Shown here piece after piece: positions 22,263 to 30,446 of a stretch of DNA of 64,000 bases. The stretch is from assembly GCA_002840765.1 (NCBI GenBank), contig PHCE01000010.1:62001-126000 (forward strand), written 5' to 3'. Position 1 is the stretch's first letter; every line of letters begins with the position of its first letter. This DNA is from Betaproteobacteria bacterium HGW-Betaproteobacteria-7 (GTDB lineage: Bacteria; Pseudomonadota; Gammaproteobacteria; Burkholderiales; Rhodocyclaceae). The notes beneath the pieces were generated by a model, which did no database searches, was not told where the DNA came from, and was given only the letters and a program-made list of their open reading frames with translations. Both the position numbers and the translations under genes were made by a program.

Positions 22263-22817
22263 TTACTTGCCCGACTGTTCGTCCTGTTCGGCCTGGTAAG
22301 TGGTGAACATGTTCCGCGTCTGGCTTTGCAGTTGATCCTGCATCGACTGGAACATCTTCTTCGACTGGTCCATGTAGGCAGTCATCATGCTCTGCATGGC
22401 CGGCTGCTGGAAATTCAGGAACTGCGTCCAGAAATCTGCCTGCATGTGGCTGGGGTCGCCGGCGCCATAGACCGTGCGTGACTGGTCCTGCAGCTTGGAC
22501 TGGAAATCGACAAAGGTCCTCATGTTGTTTTCCAGATACTTGCCAAGCATCCCCTGCATGGCGCTACCGTAGAAACGGATGAATCCATTGAGCAGTTCGC
22601 AGGAGAACAGCGGCACACCGCCGGACTCTTCCTCGAGGATGATCTGCAGCAAAATGCTGCGCGTCAGGTCTTCATCGGTCTTGGCATCGACCACCTTGAA
22701 GACTTCAAACTTGAGGACCAGATCCTTGACGTCGGTCAGCGTGATATAGGCGCTCGTCTTGGTATCGTAAAGACGACGGTTGGGGTATTTCTTGATCAGA
22801 CGTACCGTTTCCGACAT
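22263..22817 (-). CDS. phaR: PHB synthesis repressor PhaR
   Basis: A 184-residue protein starting at the ATG at 22817 (GAGGATC upstream). The N-terminal domain RLIKKYPNRRLYDTKTSAYI is the PHB/PHA accumulation regulator DNA-binding domain. A coiled, methionine- and glutamine-rich tail (QPAMQSMMTAYMDQSKKMFQ) follows. PhaR binds both PHB granules and phasin promoters, releasing DNA when PHB appears. It lies 7 kb from phaC here, alone on its strand. Confidence 0.94.
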   Translation of the reverse strand: MSETVRLIKKYPNRRLYDTKTSAYITLTDVKDLVLKFEVFKVVDAKTDEDLTRSILLQIILEEESGGVPLFSCELLNGFIRFYGSAMQGMLGKYLENNMRTFVDFQSKLQDQSRTVYGAGDPSHMQADFWTQFLNFQQPAMQSMMTAYMDQSKKMFQSMQDQLQSQTRNMFTTYQAEQDEQSGK

Positions 22818-22992
22818 GCTGCGATCCTCAATGCTTTGTGTGCAGTGCAGCATTATAGCGCAAACGCGCTAGCGGGCGGCGCCCAATCTCGGTGCAGCAC
22901 CTGGCACGTAAGAAAATGCAGTGTTGCGGCGACCAAGATACAGCGGTGAGGCATTTGCCTGGCCGAAGCACAATTTCAAGCAGGGATCGCTG

Positions 22993-25137
22993 ATGAATTT
23001 CAAGAAGCTGGCACTGCTCGCGCTGATCGGCCTGGTCGCCGGACTCTACGTCCACTTTGACCTTGGCCAATACATCAGCCTGCAGTCGCTCAAGGATCAG
23101 CAGGCGGCCATCGAGGCATACCGGGCGAACAATCCGCTGCTCAGCATCGCCAGCTATTTCATTGTCTATGTGATTGTCACCGCCCTCTCCTTTCCCGGTG
23201 CGGCGCTGCTGACGCTGGCCGGCGGCGCCATCTTCGGCCTGCTCTGGGGGACGCTGATCGTCTCCTTCGCCTCAACCATCGGTGCCACCCTCGCCTTCCT
23301 GATCTCGCGCTTTTTGTTGCGCGATTGGGTCGCCGCGCGCTTTGGCCAACGCCTCCTTGCCATCGACGAGGGCGTCCGGCGGGAAGGCGGTTTCTATCTG
23401 TTTACGCTGCGCCTTGTCCCGGTATTTCCTTTCTTCCTGGTCAACCTGCTGCTCGGTCTGACGGCGATGAAAACCCGCATCTTCTTCTGGGTCAGCCAGA
23501 TCGGCATGCTGGCCGGCACCGTGGTGTACGTCAATGCCGGCACCCAGCTGGCCAAGCTCGATTCGCTGGCCGGCATCCTGTCGCCAGCGCTGCTCGGCTC
23601 CTTCGTCCTGCTCGGCATCTTCCCGCTGATCGCCCGCAAGATTGTCGACCTCGTCCGCGCCAACAAGGTCTATTCCGGGTGGAAAAAGCCGGCCCGCTTC
23701 GACCGCAATCTGGTGGTCATCGGAGGCGGCAGTGCCGGCCTCGTCACCGCCTATATCGCTGCCGCGGTCAAGGCCAAGGTGACGCTGGTGGAAAAACACA
23801 AACTCGGCGGCGACTGCCTGAATACCGGCTGTGTGCCGTCGAAAGCCTTGATCCGCTCGGCCAGGTTCCTGTCGCATGTCAGCCGTTCGCAGGAATTCGG
23901 CATCGCTTCGGCCGACGCCCGGTTCGATTTTGCCGACGTGATGCAACGGGTTCAGGCGGTGATCAAGACCATCGAACCGCACGACTCGGCGGAGCGTTAC
24001 GGCGAACTGGGGGTCGATGTCGTGCAAGGTAGGGCGAAGATCGTTTCGCCCTGGGAAGTCGAGATCACCCGCGAGAATGGCAGCGTCCAGCGCCTGAGCA
24101 CGCGCAGCATCGTCATCGCCACCGGCGCCCGGCCCTTCGTGCCACCGATTCCGGGCATTGAGGAAGTCGGCTACCTGACTTCCGACACCGTCTGGGAACT
24201 GCGTGAACTGCCGAAACGCCTGTTAGTTCTTGGTGGCGGACCGATCGGCGCCGAACTGACCCAGGCCTTCGCCCGCCTCGGCGCCAAGGTGACGCAGGTC
24301 GAGCAAGGGCCGCGCATCATGGTGCGCGAGGATCCGGAGGTCTCCGAGCTGGTGATGGCGCGCTTCCGTAGCGAGGGGATCGCTGTTCTGGTCGACCACC
24401 GTGCCAAACAGTTCGTCGTCGAAAATGGCGAGAGAATCCTCATCGCCGAGCATGCCGGCGAGGATGTGCACATTCCCTTCGACGGCCTGCTGGTCGCCGT
24501 CGGCCGCGCCGCCAATCTCAAGGGATTCGGCCTCGAGGAACTGGGCATACCTACCGGGCGCACGGTGGAAACCAATGAATTCCTGCAGACCAATTACCCG
24601 AACATCTACGCCGCTGGCGACGTTGCCGGGCCCTTCCAGTTCACCCACACGGCAGCCCACCAGGCCTGGTATGCGGCGGTGAATGCCTTGTTCGACCCGT
24701 TGAAGAAGTTCAAGGCGGACTATTCGGTAATCCCCTGGGCCACCTTCGTCGAACCAGAAGTCGCCCGCGTCGGACTGAACGAAATCGAGGCGCAGGAAAA
24801 GGGCATCCCTTACGAAGTCACCACCTATGGCCTGGATGACCTGGATCGCGCCATCGCCGACAGCGAGGCGCATGGCTTCCTCAAGGTGCTGACCGTCCCG
24901 GGCAAGGACCGGATCCTCGGCGTCACCATCGTCGGCGAACATGCCGGCGACCTGATCGCCGAATACGTATTGGCCATGAAACAAGGCATCGGTCTGAACA
25001 AGATTCTCGGCACCATCCACATCTACCCGACCCTGGCCGAGGCCAACAAATACGTCGCCGGTAACTGGAAGAAGGCGCACGCGCCGCTAAAATTACTGGC
25101 CTGGGTCGAACGCTTCCATACCTGGCGGCGAAGATAA
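22993..25137 (+). CDS. TVP38/DedA-like membrane domain fused to flavin disulfide oxidoreductase
   Basis: A 714-residue fusion. Residues 1-225 form a TVP38/TMEM64-type membrane domain (FPGAALLTLAGGAIFGLLWG; FTLRLVPVFPFFLVNLLLG). Residues 235-714 form a class I pyridine-nucleotide disulfide oxidoreductase: FAD site VVIGGGSAGLVTAYIA, redox pair CLNTGCVPSKALIRSA, second nucleotide site LVLGGGPIGAELTQAF, FAD motif IYAAGDVAGP and a dimerisation domain with HIYPTLAEA. Such fusions are known in proteobacteria but their substrate is not; mercuric reductase-like or membrane thiol chemistry is possible. The ATG at 22993 follows AGGGA. The HxxxxE pair of lipoamide dehydrogenases is replaced (HIYPTLAE). 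Confidence 0.9.
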   Translation: MNFKKLALLALIGLVAGLYVHFDLGQYISLQSLKDQQAAIEAYRANNPLLSIASYFIVYVIVTALSFPGAALLTLAGGAIFGLLWGTLIVSFASTIGATLAFLISRFLLRDWVAARFGQRLLAIDEGVRREGGFYLFTLRLVPVFPFFLVNLLLGLTAMKTRIFFWVSQIGMLAGTVVYVNAGTQLAKLDSLAGILSPALLGSFVLLGIFPLIARKIVDLVRANKVYSGWKKPARFDRNLVVIGGGSAGLVTAYIAAAVKAKVTLVEKHKLGGDCLNTGCVPSKALIRSARFLSHVSRSQEFGIASADARFDFADVMQRVQAVIKTIEPHDSAERYGELGVDVVQGRAKIVSPWEVEITRENGSVQRLSTRSIVIATGARPFVPPIPGIEEVGYLTSDTVWELRELPKRLLVLGGGPIGAELTQAFARLGAKVTQVEQGPRIMVREDPEVSELVMARFRSEGIAVLVDHRAKQFVVENGERILIAEHAGEDVHIPFDGLLVAVGRAANLKGFGLEELGIPTGRTVETNEFLQTNYPNIYAAGDVAGPFQFTHTAAHQAWYAAVNALFDPLKKFKADYSVIPWATFVEPEVARVGLNEIEAQEKGIPYEVTTYGLDDLDRAIADSEAHGFLKVLTVPGKDRILGVTIVGEHAGDLIAEYVLAMKQGIGLNKILGTIHIYPTLAEANKYVAGNWKKAHAPLKLLAWVERFHTWRRR

Positions 25138-25161
25138 CGTGCATGACAACAAGGGAAAAGC

Positions 25162-25761
25162 ATGAGTTCATTCGCAAATTTTCAGATCGACGACGGATTG
25201 CTCGAGGACATCCGCCGCGACATGATGAAGTTTGCCCGCCTGCAACTACGTGATGAGGCACAGGCCGAAGACGTGGTTCAGGAAGCCCTGGTGGCAGCGC
25301 TTGATAACAGCCGGACATTTGCCGGCCGCTCGGCGCTGAAAACCTGGATTTTTGCCATTCTGAAGAACAAGATTGTCGACCTGATCCGCCTGCAGGCCCG
25401 TACCACCAACATCTCGTCACTGTCTGCCGAAGAGGAAAACATGGATCAGACCTTCGAGTCGCTGTTCAAGACCAATGCCCACTGGCTTCCGGATGCTCGC
25501 CCGAATGACTGGGGCAATCCCGAGGAAAGCCTGCGCGAGAAGCGCTTCTGGGATGTCTTTGACGCCTGCCTGCGTCACCTCCCGGAAAACACCGCCCGCG
25601 TCTTCATGATGCGCGAATTCCTCGAGTTCGACACGGCCGAGGTCTGCCGCGAACTGAGCCTGACGACCAGCAATTGCCACGTCATCCTGCACCGGGCACG
25701 CAACGGCTTGCGGCACTGTCTGGAAGCGAACTGGTTTTCTACCGGAGAACAGCGATGCTGA
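25162..25761 (+). CDS. ECF-type RNA polymerase sigma factor
   Basis: A 199-residue sigma-70 family protein with region 2 (LRDEAQAEDVVQEALVAALD, then FAGRSALKTWIFAILKNKIV) and region 4 (FDTAEVCRELSLTTSNCHVI, then LHRARNGLRHCL). The long linker between the regions is typical of the RpoE-like TIGR02943 group. It overlaps the small zinc-finger gene downstream by seven bases, a usual sigma/anti-sigma arrangement. It lies 24 bases after the flavin oxidoreductase gene and may share its transcript, so an oxidative or thiol stress role is possible. Confidence 0.93.
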   Translation: MSSFANFQIDDGLLEDIRRDMMKFARLQLRDEAQAEDVVQEALVAALDNSRTFAGRSALKTWIFAILKNKIVDLIRLQARTTNISSLSAEEENMDQTFESLFKTNAHWLPDARPNDWGNPEESLREKRFWDVFDACLRHLPENTARVFMMREFLEFDTAEVCRELSLTTSNCHVILHRARNGLRHCLEANWFSTGEQRC

Positions 25762-25946
25762 ATTGCAAGGAAGTCAGCCATCTGCTGTCCGAATCTCAGG
25801 ACAGAAAACTCACCCTGTCGGAAAAGATGCATCTGGAAATGCACCTGGCGATCTGCAGGGGTTGCCGGAACTTCAAGGAGCAGATGAGTTTCCTGCGTGA
25901 GGCCTGCCAGCGCTATGTGAATGCTCGAAAGCACCCTGAAGAATAA
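25755..25946 (+). CDS. Zinc-finger (zf-HC2) anti-sigma factor
   Basis: A 63-residue protein with the ZAS signature HLEMHLAICRGC (HxxxCxxC) and a leading cysteine (MLNCKEV). It has no membrane segment, so it is a soluble, zinc-dependent anti-sigma factor, possibly redox-sensitive like other ZAS proteins. The ATG overlaps the sigma factor stop (ATGCTGA), coupling the two products. Confidence 0.88.
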   Translation: MLNCKEVSHLLSESQDRKLTLSEKMHLEMHLAICRGCRNFKEQMSFLREACQRYVNARKHPEE

Positions 25947-26017
25947 ACAGCCAGCGCCCCGTGGAACACGCCGCCGCCAAGCTTGAACGCAGTTGCCGTC
26001 AATCCATGTCGCGACGT

Positions 26018-26764
26018 CTAGCTCTTTGAAACTCGCTTGCCGGGAAGCAGGCGCTCATACTCGTCATGAACCACCGCATAGCATTCGCACACGCGCTTTT
26101 CCAGTTTGCGGCGATCGAGCACCGTGATACGACCGCGGGCGCGCGCTATCAAGTGATCCTTTTCCAACTGACCCAGTATCTGGGTCACACTCTCGCGGCG
26201 AACACCCAGCAATTTTCCGATCAACCCCTGCGTCACCGTCAATTCATTGCTGGCGGAACGATCCAGCGTCATCAGCAGCCACCGGCACATCCTTTCCTCC
26301 AGCGAATGGTGCTGGTTGCATACGGCCGTTTGCGATGTCTGGGCAATCAGCGCCTGAGTGAACAACAGCGCCACGTGTTGCAGTTGGCCGCCGAGTGCAA
26401 ACTCGTGCTTCATGACCTTGCGGCTGAGTCGATAGGCCTGACCTGCGCTTTGCACTTCCGTGCTGGTCGGCATGCTCTCTCCCCCCATGAAAATGGAGAT
26501 GCCGACCAGCCCTTCACAGCCAACCAGAGCCGTTTCGCTCGCGGAACCATCTTCCAGCGAATAGATCAGGGAGACAATTCCGGAGGTCGGAAAATGCAGA
26601 AAGTTCACATGATCACCGGACTCGGACATCGTCCAGCCGAGAGGCATGTCGACGAGTTCAAGTTCGCTCAGCAAGCGTTGGTAATCCCTGGCGGGAAGGG
26701 ACGCCAGAATGTGATTCAGCTTGGGGTCCGGAGGCAGGCATTCCGGTGCTTTTTTCTTTGACAT
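26018..26764 (-). CDS. Crp/Fnr family transcription regulator
   Basis: A protein of about 248 residues with a cNMP-binding-like fold (about 30-150) and a winged helix at the C-terminus (LIGKLLGVRRESVTQILGQL). The effector domain lacks the Fnr cysteine cluster and the full cAMP-binding motif, so the ligand is unknown. The ATG at 26764 has AGG upstream; an ATG at 26833 is in frame but has no ribosome site. Similar proteins regulate redox or exopolysaccharide genes. The next gene on the same strand, 275 bases further left, is the sigma region in the opposite direction. Confidence 0.88.
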   Translation of the reverse strand: MSKKKAPECLPPDPKLNHILASLPARDYQRLLSELELVDMPLGWTMSESGDHVNFLHFPTSGIVSLIYSLEDGSASETALVGCEGLVGISIFMGGESMPTSTEVQSAGQAYRLSRKVMKHEFALGGQLQHVALLFTQALIAQTSQTAVCNQHHSLEERMCRWLLMTLDRSASNELTVTQGLIGKLLGVRRESVTQILGQLEKDHLIARARGRITVLDRRKLEKRVCECYAVVHDEYERLLPGKRVSKS

Positions 26765-26999
26765 TGGTGGCCTATCCAGACTCGATTCTTGGTAAAGCGT
26801 GCGAACCTGGCGACTACGATTTGAACTATCCATAGTCGCCGGGAACCCAGCGGACGCGCGTCAAACAGCAAAGCCGCGGCAAAAGCCGTCTATACCGTTC
26901 GTTTAGCTAATTCCTGAAATCGAACTGAAAAGCAGTGGCGTGCATTGACCCCCTATTTTCCCACCGATCTCTTTAGACCATCGCTGATTCTTCACACGC

Positions 27000-27030
27000 C
27001 GTTGGCCGAAGGTGCTTTAACCGACCAACG
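27000..27030 (-). terminator. Weak hairpin after the autotransporter gene
   Basis: CGTTGG and CCAACG, with a few more wobble pairs inside, form a stem about 10 bases after the autotransporter stop. No T run follows. The remaining gap (26765-26999) shows no gene. Confidence 0.3.
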
Positions 27031-27039
27031 GGATAGAGA

Positions 27040-29133
27040 TCAGAAGCGGAAATTTGCCACGACAGAAACTTCATGCGCGGAGAATTTGCTCTCATTCCAC
27101 TTGTAGTCGTAAACGCCCTTGACTGTCCATGAATTGTCGACACAGTTACAGGACAGGAATGAGATACCGACACCAACATTGAACAAGTCACGGTCCTGCT
27201 TGACTCCTTGTGCCTTGAAGCGCCCACCGCCGCCGCTGAAGGCTGCGGTTTGCTCCATGGTTGTCGAGGTGAAGTCGTGCAGCCATTTGAAGTGCAGCTC
27301 TGGGTAGAAATTGCCGTTGGCCGATTGGATGTGTTGCTCAACCTTGACGCCCAAGGTTGATTGAACCACGTCGTAATCCTGACTTCTTACCCGCAGGTTT
27401 AGGTCGCCGGCACCAGATTCTGAATAACTGCCGACATGGATACGTGACGCCCGCAAGGCGACGAGCGGCGTGACGGTGGTTTGATTAAAGAAAAAATGCT
27501 GTCCGGCGCTGACCATGGCGGAATACTGTTGCCCTTTGTAGTCAGCGCTCGCCTTACGGTTGACACCAGGAAAAACGATGGATCGCGAGCCGTCGTACCG
27601 GTCGATTCCGACCGTCAGCGCGCCCTTGATAAACCATGGGCCCGGCACATGGCTGAGATAGCCCGTCAACTGATAAGAATCAATCTCTGTCTTGCCGTTG
27701 GAATTATTGTCGTCGACATTGGCATTGGCATAACCGCCACCCCAACCGATGTGGGTATCCTTATTTAAAGGAATGTCGTAACCGAGCATCAAACCAAAGG
27801 TTTTGGTTTTGTACCCGCTGATCTCGTCGACGTCGCGTTGCCGGCCGGCATTGCCAAAACCCTTGCCCCACCAGTTGCTTTGCTTTTGGACGCCCTCGCA
27901 CTGAGACGTATATGCAGCCCTATTTTTCGGCTCGCAGGCATCCTGGATCTCATGCACACGAGCCATCCACAAGTCATCAAAAAGTTGTGCTGTCTGGCCG
28001 GCCACCCGGGGTGCCGCGAGATTTGTCGTCCCCGGAGCCAGTTGTGTCAGCGCATTATTGATCCCGGCGACACTCGGAAGGACAGCAATGGCATCCTGAA
28101 CGGTCAGCAAATCTGAATTCGCGGGAGCATTCACATCCAATATGGGCGCTACTGCAAGCGCTCCAGGTGCAGTCACCAGCGTTGCCAACGGCGCGACCCC
28201 TGCCAATTGTATGCTGACGTCCCCTGCGAGGGTCGGCAAGCCGGCGAACGTATAGCGCGGGTTGTTGTTGATGACCGATACGATGGCATTGTCCGTGCCG
28301 GATAGGCCATCGACGATCTTGTAAGTGGTCCCGTTGGTGAGAGCCCCCGTCACGGTCGGAATCACGGTCACGCCACCGGCATCGATATTCGACGCACCGG
28401 TGCTGGCCAGGATTTTTCCGAATACAGCATCGCTGGCCAGGGTAGTCTGGATAACGCCACCGGGATTGGTGGTCAACGCGCCATCGATGACCAGGGTATT
28501 GGCGCCAAGGTTGAAGCCCAGCGCTTGAACGGCGCCGGTCACGGCGGCGTTTCCACCGGCCACGTTGATTTGCTTCAGGCCGTTGGCACCGCCTATCGCC
28601 CCGGTTACGCTGCTGCCGCCATTCAAGGTCAGGGTTCCCGTACTGGCGGTAAGGGTCGTGATGGCGCCCGTCAGCGAACGGCCGGCACCAAGATTGATGA
28701 AGCCATCATTGGCAAAGACAGCTGCCCCAATGACGTTGCCGTTGAAGTTGATTGTTCCCGTCCCGCTGACATTGATCGTCGTTGAAAAAACCGCGCCATT
28801 GAAATTGACCGTCGTTCCGGCCACGCCAGCGCTGAGACTGAGAAAGCTGTTTCCGATCGTGCCGGTGGCCCCGGTCACCGTTGAATTGCCCTGAAAAAGA
28901 ATGTCGCCTTGATTATTATTGGCGGTCGTAAAGGCGCCGCCTGGGTCGTTATTTGTGTTGATATTCTGGTTGTTACCGACGGTCAAGGTGGCGTTATTCG
29001 TCGTATCGACGCCGTTCAATTCACCTTCTGCCCCAACCACTCCAGGAAGGGCGACGGCCTCGCGCGCCATACCATGCGGTGCCCAAGTGGCAAAAGCAGC
29101 GAGCACGGATGCCGAAAGCAATTGCATTTTCAT
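27040..29133 (-). CDS. Autotransporter (type V secretion) protein
   Basis: A 697-residue protein with a signal peptide (MKMQLLSASVLAAFATWAPH, then GMARE). Residues 35-330 are rich in Gly, Asn, Thr and Val with repeating GxINFNGNVxG-like strands, as in a beta-helical passenger. Residues 430-697 form a beta-barrel ending VVANFRF, the usual C-terminal phenylalanine. A cysteine-bearing segment (HEIQDACEPKNRAAY, SQCEGVQ) links the halves. The barrel inserts in the outer membrane and the passenger is exposed. Base composition is richer in AT than its neighbours, and an IS remnant lies upstream, so lateral gain is likely. The start at 29133 follows GGA. Confidence 0.88.
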   Translation of the reverse strand: MKMQLLSASVLAAFATWAPHGMAREAVALPGVVGAEGELNGVDTTNNATLTVGNNQNINTNNDPGGAFTTANNNQGDILFQGNSTVTGATGTIGNSFLSLSAGVAGTTVNFNGAVFSTTINVSGTGTINFNGNVIGAAVFANDGFINLGAGRSLTGAITTLTASTGTLTLNGGSSVTGAIGGANGLKQINVAGGNAAVTGAVQALGFNLGANTLVIDGALTTNPGGVIQTTLASDAVFGKILASTGASNIDAGGVTVIPTVTGALTNGTTYKIVDGLSGTDNAIVSVINNNPRYTFAGLPTLAGDVSIQLAGVAPLATLVTAPGALAVAPILDVNAPANSDLLTVQDAIAVLPSVAGINNALTQLAPGTTNLAAPRVAGQTAQLFDDLWMARVHEIQDACEPKNRAAYTSQCEGVQKQSNWWGKGFGNAGRQRDVDEISGYKTKTFGLMLGYDIPLNKDTHIGWGGGYANANVDDNNSNGKTEIDSYQLTGYLSHVPGPWFIKGALTVGIDRYDGSRSIVFPGVNRKASADYKGQQYSAMVSAGQHFFFNQTTVTPLVALRASRIHVGSYSESGAGDLNLRVRSQDYDVVQSTLGVKVEQHIQSANGNFYPELHFKWLHDFTSTTMEQTAAFSGGGGRFKAQGVKQDRDLFNVGVGISFLSCNCVDNSWTVKGVYDYKWNESKFSAHEVSVVANFRF

Positions 29134-29336
29134 AAAATATCCATATCTGTTATTCGTGAAACGAATCAAGCTGCCGCAGCAGTCCCCTGCTACGTGACGC
29201 ACTAGATGGGCCTAGACGCCCGAACGAGCGCTGATCCAACATTGAAATTTCGCAGATCAAATGGGCAATCGAATCGGCTTCCGATAGGTGATTACGCGTT
29301 GACGGCAAAAGTCTATAGAGAGTCCTAAACGCACAC

Positions 29337-29352
29337 TGTGCGCCAGCGCACA
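29337..29352. repeat. Perfect inverted repeat TGTGCGC-CA-GCGCACA
   Basis: A 16-base palindrome with two central bases, 204 bases upstream of the autotransporter start and 67 bases from the transposase scrap. It could be an operator for the autotransporter, or part of an old insertion-sequence end. No T run is next to it, so a terminator is unlikely. Confidence 0.5.
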
Positions 29353-29418
29353 CTCCTGAGCCCGCCAAGCGTGCCATCGCGTGCGCGGACAGGGACGCTA
29401 AAGAATCTCAGTGCGTGT

Positions 29419-29562
29419 TCACGTCAACCAGATATAGGCGCACGCCAGATGCAGAAAGGCGTGGAATTGGTTGGCCAGTTTTGTCGTCGCGGATTGCGAT
29501 CGGAATTGCTTGAGGCGATTGAAAATCGCTCGATGAGGTTGCGCCTCGAATTTATGCCGTTC
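29419..29562 (-). pseudogene. IS5-type transposase C-terminal remnant
   Basis: Read on the minus strand, about 47 codons encode ERHKFEAQPHRAIFNRLKQF, then RSQSATTKLANQFHAFLHLA and a final CAYIWLT before TGA. This is the end of an IS5-family DDE transposase, including the catalytic-glutamate helix region (the E upstream of FNRLKQFR). An in-frame stop precedes it and nothing upstream continues the gene, so the element is a dead fragment. It marks an old insertion next to the autotransporter. Confidence 0.8.
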
Positions 29563-29587
29563 GACTTAACGTTGAACAAGGCGCAAA

Positions 29588-29611
29588 AAAAGCCCGGAAA
29601 ACCGGGCTTTT
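29588..29611 (-). terminator. Intrinsic terminator of the pha operon
   Basis: AAAAGCCCGG, loop AAAA, CCGGGCTTTT. On the minus strand the stem is followed by a run of seven T, 40 bases after the phaB stop; on the plus strand the T run is shorter. Confidence 0.85.
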
Positions 29612-29652
29612 CAACAACCTGCGACTACCGGTGCCAGGCACCAGGGAGTAGC

Positions 29653-30396
29653 TTATTGATAGTACAGACCGCCATTGATGTTGATGGTGGCGCCGGTGGT
29701 GAAACCGGACAGATCGTTTGACAGGTAGGCACAGGCGTAGCCGATTTCTTCCGGCTTGGCCAGGCGCTTCATCGGCACGGAACCGACGATGGTTTCCAGC
29801 ACTTCCGGCTTGATCGCCATGACCATCTTGGTCGCCACGTAGCCCGGGGCGATCGCGTTGACGGTCACGCCCTTGGCCGCCAGTTCGGCAGCCAGCGCCT
29901 TGGTGAAGCCGATGACGCCAGCTTTGGCAGCGGAGTAGTTGGTCTGGCCAGCCTGACCCTTGACGCCATTGACGGAAGAGATATTGATGATGCGGCCCCA
30001 GCCACGCTCGGCCATCTTGGCGGAGACTTGCTTGCTCATGTTGAACAGCGAGGTCAGGTTGGTGGCGATCACGGCATCCCAGCCGTCCTTTTCCATCTTG
30101 GCGAACATGCGGTCACGGGTGATGCCGGCATTGTTGATCAGGATGTCGACCTGGCCGCAAGCGGCTTCGGCTTCGGCAACCATCTTCTGGCAATCTTCCA
30201 GAACGGAGACGTCGCCGGCAACACAGACGAAATCATTGAAACCGGCGGCGGCCATTTCCTTCAGCCACTCGTCCTTGTTGTCGAACTGCGGGTGATACGA
30301 AGCGACAACCTTATGGCCAGCCCTGGCCAGTTCCTGACAAATGGCGGTACCGAGACCACCCATAGCGCCGGTAACGAGAGCAACACGTTGCGTCAT
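29653..30396 (-). CDS. phaB: Acetoacetyl-CoA reductase, second copy
   Basis: A 247-residue short-chain dehydrogenase. The cofactor site is TGAMGGLGTAICQELA and the catalytic residues are S in NISSVNG and YSAAK; NNAGITRDRMFAKM is typical of PhaB. It reduces acetoacetyl-CoA to (R)-3-hydroxybutyryl-CoA with NADPH. It lies 50 bases after the other phaB gene and ends the operon before an intrinsic terminator. AGGAAGGAAA precedes the ATG. It differs clearly from its neighbour (C-terminus GGLYYQ instead of GGQHMY), so this is an old duplication or a separate acquisition, possibly with another chain-length or cofactor preference. Confidence 0.92.
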   Translation of the reverse strand: MTQRVALVTGAMGGLGTAICQELARAGHKVVASYHPQFDNKDEWLKEMAAAGFNDFVCVAGDVSVLEDCQKMVAEAEAACGQVDILINNAGITRDRMFAKMEKDGWDAVIATNLTSLFNMSKQVSAKMAERGWGRIINISSVNGVKGQAGQTNYSAAKAGVIGFTKALAAELAAKGVTVNAIAPGYVATKMVMAIKPEVLETIVGSVPMKRLAKPEEIGYACAYLSNDLSGFTTGATININGGLYYQ

Positions 30397-30446
30397 AGTA
30401 TTTCCTTCCTGTTGTTGATATTGCGAGCGGGGTAATAAAACGCCGG

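Larger units (their letters stand above)
29134..29652. other. Gene-poor stretch with IS remnant
   Basis: No intact gene in 519 bases. It holds the 5' region of the autotransporter gene, a perfect inverted repeat at 29337-29352, the 3' scrap of a transposase gene (29419-29562) and the phaB terminator (29588-29611). Short frames here look accidental. Confidence 0.7.
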
